This document shows positions 1-8,714 of a stretch of 64,000 bases of DNA, one piece after another (the first letter of the stretch is position 1; each line of letters starts with the position of its first letter). The notes below the pieces were generated by a model. It ran no database searches and was not told where the DNA came from. It saw only the letters and a list, made by a program, of their open reading frames with translations. Source of the stretch: Shimia litoralis (GTDB taxonomy: Bacteria; Pseudomonadota; Alphaproteobacteria; Rhodobacterales; Rhodobacteraceae); the NCBI RefSeq assembly GCF_005518135.1, contig NZ_SULI01000004.1, positions 1 to 64,000 of the forward strand, written 5' to 3'. The translations under genes were made by a program, and so were the position numbers.

Positions 1-337
1 ATAGTTCATCTCCTTTGTTGCAGTAAATGCTATCAAAGGAGCGGCATCAAACCGTGACAGGTCCATACCTACTGGGGACTTACGTAGGGGGGACTTATTA
101 AGGTTACCTATTAGGGTCCTCTTCTCCCATTATCTTCTCTTCTTATCCATTACTTATACCTATTAATCAGTAGGTATATCCTCCCACCTAACCCCCTATA
201 ATATCTGAATAATATCCCCTAAGGTTACCCTGCCCCAGAGGACCCGTAAGAGGGCCCACAACAGTGGGGCATAAACAGGGGCATTATTCGGGACCCTTGG
301 GGTGCCTGACTGCTTATTCCACTGATCCGGAGAGAGT
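1..337. other. Anomalous non-coding left edge, possible end of an integrated element
   Basis: I see no convincing gene here. The stretch is unlike the rest of the window: alternating pyrimidine-rich and AT-rich blocks (about 120-210), and short repeats such as AAGGTTACC (near 110 and 220) and GGGGACTTA (near 74 and 91). A 6-bp inverted repeat TACCTA/TAGGTA lies at 157-176. The block stops at the 3' end of a minus-strand tRNA-Gln, and tRNA 3' ends are where many phages and islands integrate. I infer, without proof, that this is the terminus of a mobile element extending to the left. A strong Shine-Dalgarno (AAAGGAG, 10-16 on the minus strand) suggests a gene starting just outside the window. 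Confidence 0.4.
10..41. repeat. Inverted repeat at window edge
   Basis: Perfect 8-bp arms, CTCCTTTG (10-17) and CAAAGGAG (34-41), are separated by 16 nt that hold a further 3-bp GCA/TGC pairing. The left arm doubles as a minus-strand ribosome-binding site, so a hairpin here could control translation of a gene lying beyond the left edge. That role is inference. Confidence 0.4.
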
Positions 338-412
338 TGGCTGGGATGGTAGGATTCGAACCTACGATCTACTGTACCAAAAACAGTTGCCCTACCGCTA
401 GGCCACATCCCA
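338..412 (-). tRNA. tRNA-Gln (anticodon UUG)
   Basis: The reverse complement folds as a complete cloverleaf. The acceptor stem is TGGGATG/CATCCCA, with discriminator G and an encoded CCA (338-340). The anticodon stem is ACTGT/ACAGT around loop TTTTGGT, giving anticodon TTG, and the T-arm is GTAGG-TTCGAAT-CCTAC. The U1-A72 pair and G73 fit glutamine identity. The acceptor and T stems are more AT-rich than I would expect for a Rhodobacterales chromosomal tRNA-Gln, so this may be an extra or element-borne copy. The 3' end abuts the anomalous left-edge sequence. Confidence 0.93.
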
Positions 413-424
413 ACTCTGCGCTGG

Positions 425-453
425 TAATTACTGTGAGTTGTTGACGTGTGCAA
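425..453 (-). promoter_or_regulatory. Promoter of tRNA-Gln
   Basis: On the minus strand a -35 element TTGCAC (448-453) and a -10 element TAATTA (425-430) are separated by exactly 17 nt. Transcription would start about 6 nt before the tRNA 5' end at 412. Spacing and position fit a housekeeping sigma-70 tRNA promoter. Confidence 0.65.
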
Positions 454-660
454 GCCCTGAATCGAAACTTTTGACAGCTTTTTTCGAAATTTTCGCAGCA
501 TATATTGTAAGAGTGTTTTCCATGAGTTTTGGATCGCAATGCAGCAGGTACAGGACCCGGTGGTGAAACTGTAGCGACACGATATTTCATGAGTAACTTC
601 ATATGAATATCAACTCATCATTTTGATATTTAACAATACTTTTTATACTATACGCATACG

Positions 661-963
661 TCAATAAAGCGCGCGTTCGTCTGAGACCACAATCAGATTT
701 CGAATTTTGTCGGGCCGCAATCCCATTAAGGCGTTGCATGAAATAGCCGATACCGGAAAAAACACCGCACGATCCAAGTGATCGTAGATGCCTACTTCCA
801 AACGGCTTGCGCGAATATTACAGCCGTGCGGTCGGTCGTGGGCGCCCGCTTCTGGGTCACGTTTCTTATGAGCACAAACGTACCACCTGCCCCACAGCGT
901 GCGTAACTGTTCGCTCAGGATCCAAGGTGTGCGATATGGCTTAAAACCAAGACTGCTGCGCAC
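661..963 (-). CDS. Small hypothetical protein
   Basis: A 100-codon ORF whose start overlaps the last 49 bases of the broken permease gene in another frame. The translation looks moderately protein-like, with stretches VGIYDHLDRAVFFPVSAI and LRPDKIRNLIVVSDERALY. I do not recognise the family. No good Shine-Dalgarno precedes the ATG, and the gene next to it is frameshifted, so it may be a remnant or not expressed. The 3' side (600-660) is AT-rich and non-coding. Confidence 0.35.
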   Translation of the reverse strand: MRSSLGFKPYRTPWILSEQLRTLWGRWYVCAHKKRDPEAGAHDRPHGCNIRASRLEVGIYDHLDRAVFFPVSAISCNALMGLRPDKIRNLIVVSDERALY

Positions 964-2599
964 ATGATACAGAAGATCAGCAAAGACAACGTCCGTTGTG
1001 AGCGGGCCAATTGGCTTTGATCGTCACGACGTACAATTCGGATCACCGCGTCTACTCGAATTCGTGCATCAAACGTCAAATGCAGCACGATGTAGCAAAT
1101 CGCAGAACTTGTCAGCACAGCCAGCGCATCCCCGACAACGTTTTCGACCCGAAACACGGTCACACAGATCACGGAAAACAGCCCAAGCGTCCACATCACC
1201 AACAGCTCACCGGGCCGAATAATCGGGTATTGCCCAAGGCGCAGATGCCGAACCTGCTCCTGAAGGTTTTCTGGCAGGTCGCGCCTCTCGACCAAGCCCA
1301 ATATTGCAGGCGATGTCACCGCTTCGCCGCGGCCTTCCAGATAGTCGGTCAGATGCATAACCCCTAAACGTGCTTCGGCATGCAAGGAGCTTATCCGCTC
1401 CAAAAGGAAACCTCCGAGAATACTGATCAACCCAATGGGGAGCGCCACCAAATCAACAAGAGATGTGTTCGGCATGTATTGTACGAGTACGACCGGAGGC
1501 GTCATAAGAACAATCACGCTCGTGATACTCAAGCTCAGGAAAACCCCTACAAACGCCGGCGTCGTATCGGATCGCAAATGCAAAAGCGCATTCGCACTTA
1601 CGATCAAAAGGGCCCCCAGACCGACGGCCACGGTCAAACTCTCGACCCCAGCGATCCACAACCAGAACAACGCAAATACAGGCGTTGTGTACCATAGAAC
1701 CGCCAGCTCAACGCGATCGGTGCGCGCCAAGGCCTCGCGATAGGTCAACGATCCGAGGGTCACAATCACCGCACCATTAAAGACCACCCACCCCCAGGCA
1801 ATTGCGCTCATCGATGTAACCGCCGGAAAAAAATTGGGCAAAAACGGTATCGTAAGCAAAAAGCCCAACGCGCCAAAAATCTTGGTGGCGGCACTCGCCA
1901 ACAACGCGAGATGCAGTTGCGCGCTGTGGCTCTCGCAGGCCCCATATTTGTCTTGTACAAAAAGCCGCGTATTGCGCCCCAAGGCCACCGAATATGCCAT
2001 CAAAACGGCCGACAAAATTGCAAGTACAAGGCCGATCTTGGCATCAAAAAGCGACGACATACCTCGAACATCATTCAACAAGTCATACAGGTTTAGGTCG
2101 CCAAGCATGATGACAACCATGCCCAGAAACGCGACCAGAGACAGGAAGTATACTCTTTTGCCAATTGTCGCAGGTTTTGTCCCCAAGGCGACGTCACCTA
2201 ATGGCCGCGCCAAGGCGACAAAAAAGAAGATCGCAAGGATTGGCCAAACATCAAACACAATCGTCGCGGATGCCTTGGAAATATATACAAAGGATACAAA
2301 CAAAAGCGCAGGGCGGATCGATCTTCCCTAAGATCATGGAAAAGTCTACGAAATCCATATTCGGTCGATGTGCCAGACAACATCAATGCGCCCAGCAAAG
2401 ACACCGCAGCCGACAACATGTGACTGAGTCCGGCAAATGCAAAGCCCGAGATTTCACCCGTACCAAACACCCCGACCAACGGAAATAGGCTATAGAGGAA
2501 AATGGAGATCAGCATGAACAAGACGGGCAACTGAAACAATGCAAACTCTCCTATTGGTCTAGCAGAACGAGAGCTAAGAGAATGCACCTCATGGCGCAA
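915..2599 (-). pseudogene. EamA/DMT-type multi-pass permease, frameshifted
   Basis: Two minus-strand frames together encode one membrane protein. The first frame (ATG at 2599) carries hydrophobic stretches typical of the start of a drug/metabolite transporter and runs to about REDRS. The homologous continuation (PALLFVSFVYISKASATIV, then WPILAIFFF) is in the next frame, which has a stop codon upstream and only a TTG as possible restart at 2303. A one-base indel around 2310-2330 joins them. The second frame adds about ten further membrane segments, plus a C-terminal extension with two more (LLVMWTLGLFSVICVTVF). The joined product would be about 560 residues. Substrate unknown. A sequencing error would give the same picture. 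Confidence 0.6.
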
Positions 2600-2685
2600 C
2601 CCTCATGGCGCATTTGTCCACGATATCCGAGGCGATTGGACTTCGCCGAATCCGCGCCCCGAGCACTTTTCTTACCTCTCTGAGG

Positions 2686-3564
2686 TCACTCCATCAATTT
2701 CGCCTGAGAGACAAACCAGTTGATCACACCTGCGATTGCCTTGTCCGCTCGCGGCTTGCGCTCTGCCAACAGATAAAAATCCTGCTTTCCGGAAATGCTC
2801 TCTGGCGTGACCTGCACAAGATGACCTGCAGCGAGATCGCGCGTCACCATGAAGCGACTGACAAGGGCAACGCCCTGCCCTGCCAGCGCCGCATCTACAG
2901 CCAAGGCTGTCTGGTTCAAGCGCACGCCATGCCCTCCTTGATCCCTGACGTCCAAAACTCGCAAGAATTCAGGCCAAAGATCGTGTGCATCATGTAATTT
3001 TGGAAGCTCCGACACGGCTTTGGCGGGCAGCGGCAGCGATTGCCCCGCAATCAACGTCGGCGCAGCGACAGCGATAATCTCCTGTCGAAAGAGACATCGC
3101 GCGTCTATGGCCGCACCAAAAGGTGGCTTGCCTTGCCTAATCGCCAAATCAATATTGTCGCCATGAAAGCTCGAGATTTTTTCTGTCGCCAGAATACGCA
3201 GATCGACATCGGGGTGTTCTTTGGCAAAATCCGGCAGGTTCGGAATAAGCCACTTTGCGGCGAACGTCGGTGTCACACTGATCAGCACCCTGCCGGGCTC
3301 GGGCTTGAGATTGTCGGTTGCGGTGCGCAAATTTTCAAACGCTGCCGCTACGGCCACATGATAGCCGCGCCCCGACGACGTAAACGCCAGCCCCTGAGGC
3401 AATCTCTCAAACAGCGGCAACTCCAGATGCGTTTCAAGCTGGCGCACCTGCTGTGCCACGGCGCTTTGTGTGACGCCCAACTCATCCGCAGCGGCGCGAA
3501 AGGTTAGTCGGCGGCCCGCAGCTTCAAATGCGCGCAACCAGTTGAGAGGTGGAAGATGTGTCAT
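2686..3564 (-). CDS. LysR-family transcriptional regulator (GcvA-like)
   Basis: 292 residues, the normal LysR length. The N-terminus carries the winged helix-turn-helix (LNWLRAFEAAGRRLTFRAAA, then LGVTQSAVAQQVRQLE, residues about 8-45), followed by a type-2 periplasmic-binding-like effector domain (about 90-290). The opening PPLNWLRAFEAAGR and the effector-domain style resemble the GcvA branch. It is divergent from the SDR gene with 98 bp between the start codons, so it probably autoregulates and controls the SDR. The effector is not deducible from sequence. Confidence 0.9.
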   Translation of the reverse strand: MTHLPPLNWLRAFEAAGRRLTFRAAADELGVTQSAVAQQVRQLETHLELPLFERLPQGLAFTSSGRGYHVAVAAAFENLRTATDNLKPEPGRVLISVTPTFAAKWLIPNLPDFAKEHPDVDLRILATEKISSFHGDNIDLAIRQGKPPFGAAIDARCLFRQEIIAVAAPTLIAGQSLPLPAKAVSELPKLHDAHDLWPEFLRVLDVRDQGGHGVRLNQTALAVDAALAGQGVALVSRFMVTRDLAAGHLVQVTPESISGKQDFYLLAERKPRADKAIAGVINWFVSQAKLME

Positions 3565-3662
3565 ATGGCAATAGTATTCCTACACCCTCGGAACATCAAT
3601 TCTTGAACGTATCATCAGTCAAAACCCCATATAAGTGCCGTAAGTTTACAATGGAGATCAAT

Positions 3663-4367
3663 ATGTCTGTAGGAAAAGTTGCACTTATCACAGCGGGCGG
3701 CAGCGGACTCGGGGCTGATGCGGCACGGCGATTGGCGGCAGATGGCTTCAAAGTCGGCATTCTGTCTTCCTCAGGAAAAGGTGAAGCGTTGGCAAATGAA
3801 CTCGGTGGTTTTGGCATCACCGGGTCCAATCTCGTGGGGGATGATCTGATGTCCCTTGTGAACGGCGCACAAGAGCGTTGGGGGCGCGTTGACGTGCTGG
3901 TCAACTCTGCCGGGCACGGCCCCAAGGGACCGGTCCTAGAGATTTCAGACGACGCGTGGCACACCGGAATGGACGTATATCTGCTGAATGTCATTCGCCC
4001 GACACGCCTTGTGACACCGTTGATGCAGGCTCAAGGTGGCGGTGCGATCATCAATATCTCGACCTTTGCCGCGTTCGAACCAGATCCTCTGTTTCCAACA
4101 TCTGGCGTGTTTCGCGCCGGATTGGCCGCATTCACCAAGCTTTATTCCGACAAATATGCGCCAGACAATATTCGCATGAACAATGTCTTGCCGGGGTTTA
4201 TCGACAGCTTGCCGGAAACCGAAGACCGGAAGGCGCGCATTCCTTTGGGGCGATATGGTCATGCACACGAAGTCTCATCTCTGATTTCACTGCTGGCGTC
4301 CGCAGATGGAAGTTACATGACCGGTCAGAACCTGAGAATAGACGGTGGGCTCACACGTGCCGTCTGA
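3663..4367 (+). CDS. SDR-family oxidoreductase with altered catalytic residues
   Basis: 234 residues with a Rossmann-fold SDR layout: the N-terminal cofactor loop is VALITAGGSGLG, the NSAG motif is present, and the C-terminus reads ASADGSYMTGQNLRIDGG. I chose ATG 3663 because GGAG (3653-3656) sits 6 nt upstream; an in-frame ATG at 3651 is possible. The usual Tyr-x3-Lys is missing. In PTSGVFRAGLAAF the Lys position aligns with Arg and the Tyr position with Ser. Such SDRs may bind NAD(P) without classic catalysis or use other residues. Substrate unknown. The divergent LysR gene suggests induction by a specific compound. The next ORF overlaps the 3' end. Confidence 0.85.
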   Translation: MSVGKVALITAGGSGLGADAARRLAADGFKVGILSSSGKGEALANELGGFGITGSNLVGDDLMSLVNGAQERWGRVDVLVNSAGHGPKGPVLEISDDAWHTGMDVYLLNVIRPTRLVTPLMQAQGGGAIINISTFAAFEPDPLFPTSGVFRAGLAAFTKLYSDKYAPDNIRMNNVLPGFIDSLPETEDRKARIPLGRYGHAHEVSSLISLLASADGSYMTGQNLRIDGGLTRAV

Positions 4368-4608
4368 TGTCATCGAGAGTCGCCCCCAAACAGGCCGCAT
4401 CGCATTTGTGGTCAAATGGGCGGCCTCGATGATTCAAATACTGGGCTATACCGCTACGGCGGTCGGCTGGACGCCGTGGAACCTGTACCTGTTTCTTATC
4501 GGCGTCCTTGGCTGGTTTGCCGTCGGTGTGCTCTGGAACGACAGAGCCATTATGCTGATCCACATTGTGGCGTTCGGTGCCATGGTGACCGGCATGGCAA
4601 CGGGATAG
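4345..4608 (+). CDS. Small two- or three-pass membrane protein (DUF6552-like)
   Basis: 87 codons from a GTG at 4345; GTG 4357 or GTG 4408 are alternative starts. The core is hydrophobic: IQILGYTATAVGWTPWNL, LYLFLIGVLGWFAVGVLW and IMLIHIVAFGAMVTGMA. It resembles a small conserved Rhodobacteraceae membrane protein family of about 80 residues (DUF6552, from memory). It overlaps the SDR gene by about 23 bp and is probably co-transcribed. Function unknown. Confidence 0.6.
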   Translation: MGSHVPSDVIESRPQTGRIAFVVKWAASMIQILGYTATAVGWTPWNLYLFLIGVLGWFAVGVLWNDRAIMLIHIVAFGAMVTGMATG

Positions 4609-4879
4609 GCTCAACGGTCGATCATTCATCCGGAGAGCGCAACGCGTCACCATGAAACCGAATGCACATAGCACCGGATCGCCAGTAAACAGACGTTTGC
4701 GTCAGGCCCGCACGCATCACACCAAGACACTATGTCCACGAACACGCCATCCCCCGTGCGGTGCTGCATTTGGCAATGTGATTGCAAATCTTCTGCACAT
4801 CAGTACACCCTGTCCCCCAAGGAACGTCAGTTCAGAAAACTCATTTGCGGCCCGCGGTCGCCCCTTGGAAAGGCTCGAC

Positions 4880-6622
4880 ATGGCAGTCACGCTTCAACAG
4901 AATATCCAAAAAGTCATGGGATATATGAACAGCGGTCAGTTTTCTGCGGCCGCCAAAGCAGCCAAAGCCGCAATGCGCAAATTTCCCGCCGAGGCCAATT
5001 TTGCCAATATGGTCGGAATGGCCACGGCCCAAGGCGGCAACCCGCGAGATGCCATTTCGTATTTTTCCAAAGCCCTCAAGATGCGCCCCTCGGATCAGGA
5101 TATGCAGAACAACCTGATTCAGGCGTTGGTCATGTCGGATCAACATCCCAAAGCCAATGAACTGATTGACAAATTGGTGCCAAAGCGCAGTGATCCATCC
5201 CCTCTATTGCAACTCAGAGCAATCTCTTTTGTGCGGCGCGGCATGCCCCACGAAGCCATCCAAGCAAGTTCGGACGTCATCAAAGCCAACCCCAAAATGG
5301 CCTTGGCCTATACCTTGCGAGGCATATCATACACAGATTTGGGGCAAGATGCCGACGCGGTTGCCGATTTCGAAACGGCGCACAAACTGGCCCCGAACGA
5401 CCCTGATCCATTGGCCAATATGGGTCTGCCCCTGTCGCGGATGGGCCGTCATGATGATGCAATGTTGGCGGTTGAAAAGGCGCTTGCGATGCGACCAAAC
5501 CACGCCAATGCGCTGCATCGGTATGCCGTACAACTGACCGAATCTGGCCGTATGCCAGAGGCCATTGCTGCCTATCACCGCCTGTTACAGGTCGATCCGT
5601 TGCATGGCGAAGGCTTTAGCGAGCTGGTGAAAACCCAATCTGCAGAAGAAAATCTAAAACTGATGCCCGCGCTAAAATCTGCGCTGGCCAAGGTTCCGAA
5701 AAAAGCACCCGCACAGGTTTTCCTGAACCTTGCGATGGGCAATCTTTTGTTTCAACAAAAAGAGCATGATAAAGCTGCGGCGTATCTAAAGACATCAAAC
5801 AAGCTGGAAGCCCCCCGCCGCCCCTATGACCTTGAGGCTGCGATTGCAGAATACGAGCATATCAAAGCCCTGTTTCCAGTGGGCTCAGACCAGCCGGAAA
5901 ACAGCTCACATCTGGACCCGCGCCCGATTTTTGTGATTGGACAACCGCGATCTGGCACCACCTTGTCCGAGATGATCTTGTCCGCACATGCCTCTGTTGA
6001 GAGCCTTGGGGAATTGCCATTCGTGGGGCGTCTGGCCTCTGCGGCGCTTGATACGAACACATTTGATCCTGCTGGCTTTGCGACAGAGTTTCGTGAAGCT
6101 CTGCCAGAATTGCCACAGGGCACGACCGCCTTTGTGGACAAGATGCCCGCCAATTATAGGTATGTCGGTTTTTTGCTACAGGCATTCCCAAATGCGAAAA
6201 TCATTCACATTGATCGTGACCCGCGTGATGTGGCGCTTTCGATGTGGCGAGTCAATTTTCCAAGCGGCTGGATGAACTTCAGCTATGACCTGAAAGCCAT
6301 GGCCGAAAACGCCAACCTGTATCGCAGGTATATGGCGCATTGGTCGGAGGTGTATGGCGACCGGATCTTGACGATGGCCTATCAGGATATTGTCAACGAC
6401 GTGGAGGCCGCAAGCCGCAAGATGGCAGCGTTTTGTGACTTGGAGTGGCAAGCTGACATGGCATCCCCCGAGAGAAACACCGCAACGGTGCGCACTGCAT
6501 CCGTGGTTCAGGTGCGCGAAGGTGTGCACAAGAAATCCCTTGGCGGTTGGCGTGTGATGGAACACACGTTGCAGCCCTTTATTGACGGTCTTGACCCCGC
6601 GCTTTGGCCTGACCTCAAATAA
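4880..6622 (+). CDS. TPR-repeat sulfotransferase family protein
   Basis: 580 residues from ATG 4880, chosen because GGAAAGG (4867-4873) precedes it; the frame is open upstream to 4652 but that part is not protein-like. Residues about 1-300 form tandem tetratricopeptide repeats (for example AISYFSKALKMRPSDQD and AVADFETAHKLAPNDPD). The C-terminal half is a sulfotransferase domain. Its PAPS 5'-phosphosulfate loop is FVIGQPRSGTTLSEMI at about residue 355, and the 3'-phosphate region IIHIDRDPRDVALSMW is at about 443. It probably transfers sulfate from PAPS to an acceptor held by the TPR part. Acceptor unknown, and no signal peptide is seen. It stands alone, with a convergent gene downstream. Confidence 0.85.
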   Translation: MAVTLQQNIQKVMGYMNSGQFSAAAKAAKAAMRKFPAEANFANMVGMATAQGGNPRDAISYFSKALKMRPSDQDMQNNLIQALVMSDQHPKANELIDKLVPKRSDPSPLLQLRAISFVRRGMPHEAIQASSDVIKANPKMALAYTLRGISYTDLGQDADAVADFETAHKLAPNDPDPLANMGLPLSRMGRHDDAMLAVEKALAMRPNHANALHRYAVQLTESGRMPEAIAAYHRLLQVDPLHGEGFSELVKTQSAEENLKLMPALKSALAKVPKKAPAQVFLNLAMGNLLFQQKEHDKAAAYLKTSNKLEAPRRPYDLEAAIAEYEHIKALFPVGSDQPENSSHLDPRPIFVIGQPRSGTTLSEMILSAHASVESLGELPFVGRLASAALDTNTFDPAGFATEFREALPELPQGTTAFVDKMPANYRYVGFLLQAFPNAKIIHIDRDPRDVALSMWRVNFPSGWMNFSYDLKAMAENANLYRRYMAHWSEVYGDRILTMAYQDIVNDVEAASRKMAAFCDLEWQADMASPERNTATVRTASVVQVREGVHKKSLGGWRVMEHTLQPFIDGLDPALWPDLK

Positions 6623-6629
6623 GACCCAC

Positions 6630-6660
6630 AAAAAAGAGGGCACCGAACACGGTGCCCTCT
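6630..6660 (-). terminator. Rho-independent terminator of the 5'-nucleotidase gene
   Basis: Stem of 11 bp (AGAGGGCACCG / CGGTGCCCTCT) with loop AACA. Read on the minus strand it is followed by six T (6630-6635), so it ends the minus-strand nucleotidase gene. On the plus strand the T-run is missing, but the hairpin may still help end the sulfotransferase transcript. Confidence 0.8.
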
Positions 6661-6688
6661 GAACCCAAACCGGAAACACACCAGTTCG

Positions 6689-8263
6689 CTATTTTTTCTG
6701 AATACGCCCATCGGTATAGGGTTGATACGGGGCGTTTTGTGCCATGTATTCCGCCAGAACATCCGCCAGGTCAGGCCCAAAATCATAGGCATTCATCGCG
6801 CTGCGGAACATTTTGTATCCGTCACCGCCCCCGCGCACGTAATTGTTGGAGACCAGCCCGTAGGTCGCGGATGGATCAATCGGCGCCCAAGCACCATCCT
6901 GCATCACCATCACGTCGCTGATCCGGCCTTCGTTCGGGGCGACATCTGCAGTCCAGGAAAATTTGAGCCCCGCAACTTGCGGAAAGCGACCTTTGACCTC
7001 TTCGACCTGACTGACGCCATTCTCAAGCGCATCAATGACGGTTTGGCCCGTCACCTGAAACGTCGACAGCGTGTTTTGGAAGGGCAACACGGTCAACACC
7101 TCGCCCATGGTGACCTCACCTGCATCAATGCTGGCGCGCAATCCACCTGAGTTGGCAATGGCGATCGACACACCTTGATCTTTGACACGATCCAGCATGG
7201 CATCGGCAACCAGATTGCCCATGGCACATTCCATCACCCGACAGACGCTGCGGTCTCCCTCGATCACCGCGCCGGATTCCGCGACGACTTTCTGACGGAT
7301 TTCTTCCAGCGGCAGCGCCAATTCAGCAATACGCGACTTGGTGCCGCCATCCTCTGACACGGTTGCATCCATGGAAATGGGCTCGCCGCTGGCCTGAATG
7401 ATGTTCCCTGCATCATCAAAGGTCACATTCAGCTCGCCGAGAAATTTACCATAGGCATAGGCTTGGACAATCGCCGTATCACCGACCATCGTGGGATACG
7501 GGCCTTTGGCGCGATCCGACACGTTCGACAGATATGTGTTGTCATGGCCACCGACGATCACATCGACGCCCGTTGTCCCCGCTGCAACAGCTTGGTCAAC
7601 ATGATAACCAGAATGCGACAAGACAATAATCTTGTTGATCCCTTGTGCGCTCATGGCATCCACTTCGGCCTGAACAGCCGCCACCGGATCAGAAAACGTC
7701 ACATTCGGCCCCGGGCTGGCAAGTTCATCCGTATCTTGCGGCGTCAGGCCAATCAGGCCCAGTTTTTCACCACCACGTTCAATCACTGCGGATTTGGCCA
7801 ACTTGCCTGCAAGATGTGGCTCTTGGCTAACGTCTGCGTTCGACATCAGCACCGGAAAAGACACTGCGTCCATAAACCCGCGCAAGACTTCGGGGCCATC
7901 ATCAAATTCATGGTTGCCGACGGTCATACCATCATAGCCAAGCTTGTTCATCATCTCGGCGGCGACTTTGCCTTTGTAATAGGTGTAAAAGAGCGTGCCT
8001 TGGAATTGGTCCCCGCCATCCACAAGAATACTGTTCGTGGCCCGCGCACGTGCCTCGGCAATCGCTGTGACAAGACGCGCGGTACCGCCAAAACATTTCC
8101 CTTCGGCGTTCTTTTCTTCTGAACAGCCGGAATCGTATTTGCTGATTGGTTCGAACCGCGCGTGGAAATCGTTGGTGTGCAGCACGGTCAACGAATAGTC
8201 AGCAGCAGCCATGCCAGCGCTCAACCCCACAAAGGCGGCCCCTGCGAGCAAATGATGTTTCAT
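6689..8263 (-). CDS. Secreted bifunctional 5'-nucleotidase / metallophosphatase (UshA-like)
   Basis: 524 residues from ATG 8263, preceded by GAGGGGAC. The N-terminal signal peptide is MKHHLLAGAAFVGLSAGMAA. The calcineurin-like metallophosphoesterase domain carries LTVLHTNDFHA (residues about 24-34), VDGGDQFQG, VGNHEFDDG and a later VLSHSGYH / GGHDN pair, all dimetal ligands. The C-terminal 5_nucleotid_C domain holds IANSGGLRASIDAGEV and NNYVRGGGDGYKMF, which bind the nucleotide base. It should hydrolyse extracellular nucleotides or UDP-sugars in the periplasm to release phosphate and nucleosides. That would fit the nucleoside operon at 27-31.5 kb, though the two are not adjacent. Confidence 0.93.
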   Translation of the reverse strand: MKHHLLAGAAFVGLSAGMAAADYSLTVLHTNDFHARFEPISKYDSGCSEEKNAEGKCFGGTARLVTAIAEARARATNSILVDGGDQFQGTLFYTYYKGKVAAEMMNKLGYDGMTVGNHEFDDGPEVLRGFMDAVSFPVLMSNADVSQEPHLAGKLAKSAVIERGGEKLGLIGLTPQDTDELASPGPNVTFSDPVAAVQAEVDAMSAQGINKIIVLSHSGYHVDQAVAAGTTGVDVIVGGHDNTYLSNVSDRAKGPYPTMVGDTAIVQAYAYGKFLGELNVTFDDAGNIIQASGEPISMDATVSEDGGTKSRIAELALPLEEIRQKVVAESGAVIEGDRSVCRVMECAMGNLVADAMLDRVKDQGVSIAIANSGGLRASIDAGEVTMGEVLTVLPFQNTLSTFQVTGQTVIDALENGVSQVEEVKGRFPQVAGLKFSWTADVAPNEGRISDVMVMQDGAWAPIDPSATYGLVSNNYVRGGGDGYKMFRSAMNAYDFGPDLADVLAEYMAQNAPYQPYTDGRIQKK

Positions 8264-8372
8264 AAAGTGTCCCCTCGACTCGTTCATTCCCGTCGATGGT
8301 GACTCTGTTGTTGCCTCTGAGTCAAAACTTCTCTTGCTTGACGTAGCCGTCGTGGCGTTGCATGTCAGCGCT

Positions 8373-8714
8373 ATGCTGATTTTCAAGATTTTCCGCGCCC
8401 CCGAGTGGGCGGAGTTGCGCGCAAACGGGAACACCGCAGGCGCGCCAATCGATGTTTCCGACGGCTATGTCCATTTTTCCACGGCTGAACAGGCTGCGGA
8501 AACCGCAGGGAAACACTTTGCTGGCGAACAGGACCTGTTTCTTTTGGGCCTTGAAACCGACACGCTTGGCGATGCGCTCAAGTGGGAACCCTCCCGAGGC
8601 GGGGCGCTGTTTCCACATTTGTATCGACATCTTGATCTGAAAGATGTGGCATGGGCACAACCTTTGCCACTTGTCGACGGCACACACCAATTTCCAGCAG
8701 GACTAGGGATATGA
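8373..8714 (+). CDS. DUF952 domain protein
   Basis: 113 residues from ATG 8373; the frame is open a further 13 codons but the family begins at [12 protein letters not shown]. The motif [20 protein letters not shown] is the DUF952 hallmark, and [12 protein letters not shown] and [10 protein letters not shown] follow. The family is small, with no settled function. Its stop overlaps the pyrD start (ATGA at 8711-8714), so it is translationally coupled to pyrD in a DUF952-pyrD-arsC operon. Confidence 0.88.
   Translation: MLIFKIFRAPEWAELRANGNTAGAPIDVSDGYVHFSTAEQAAETAGKHFAGEQDLFLLGLETDTLGDALKWEPSRGGALFPHLYRHLDLKDVAWAQPLPLVDGTHQFPAGLGI

Noticed and set aside
4652-4879. In-frame upstream extension of the TPR-sulfotransferase
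   Set aside because: The extra 76 residues look random (Pro/Arg/Thr-rich) and lack a Shine-Dalgarno, while ATG 4880 has a good one.
8264-8434. In-frame upstream extension of the 5'-nucleotidase
   Set aside because: It would place 57 residues before a clear signal peptide at ATG 8263, which has GAGGGGAC in front.
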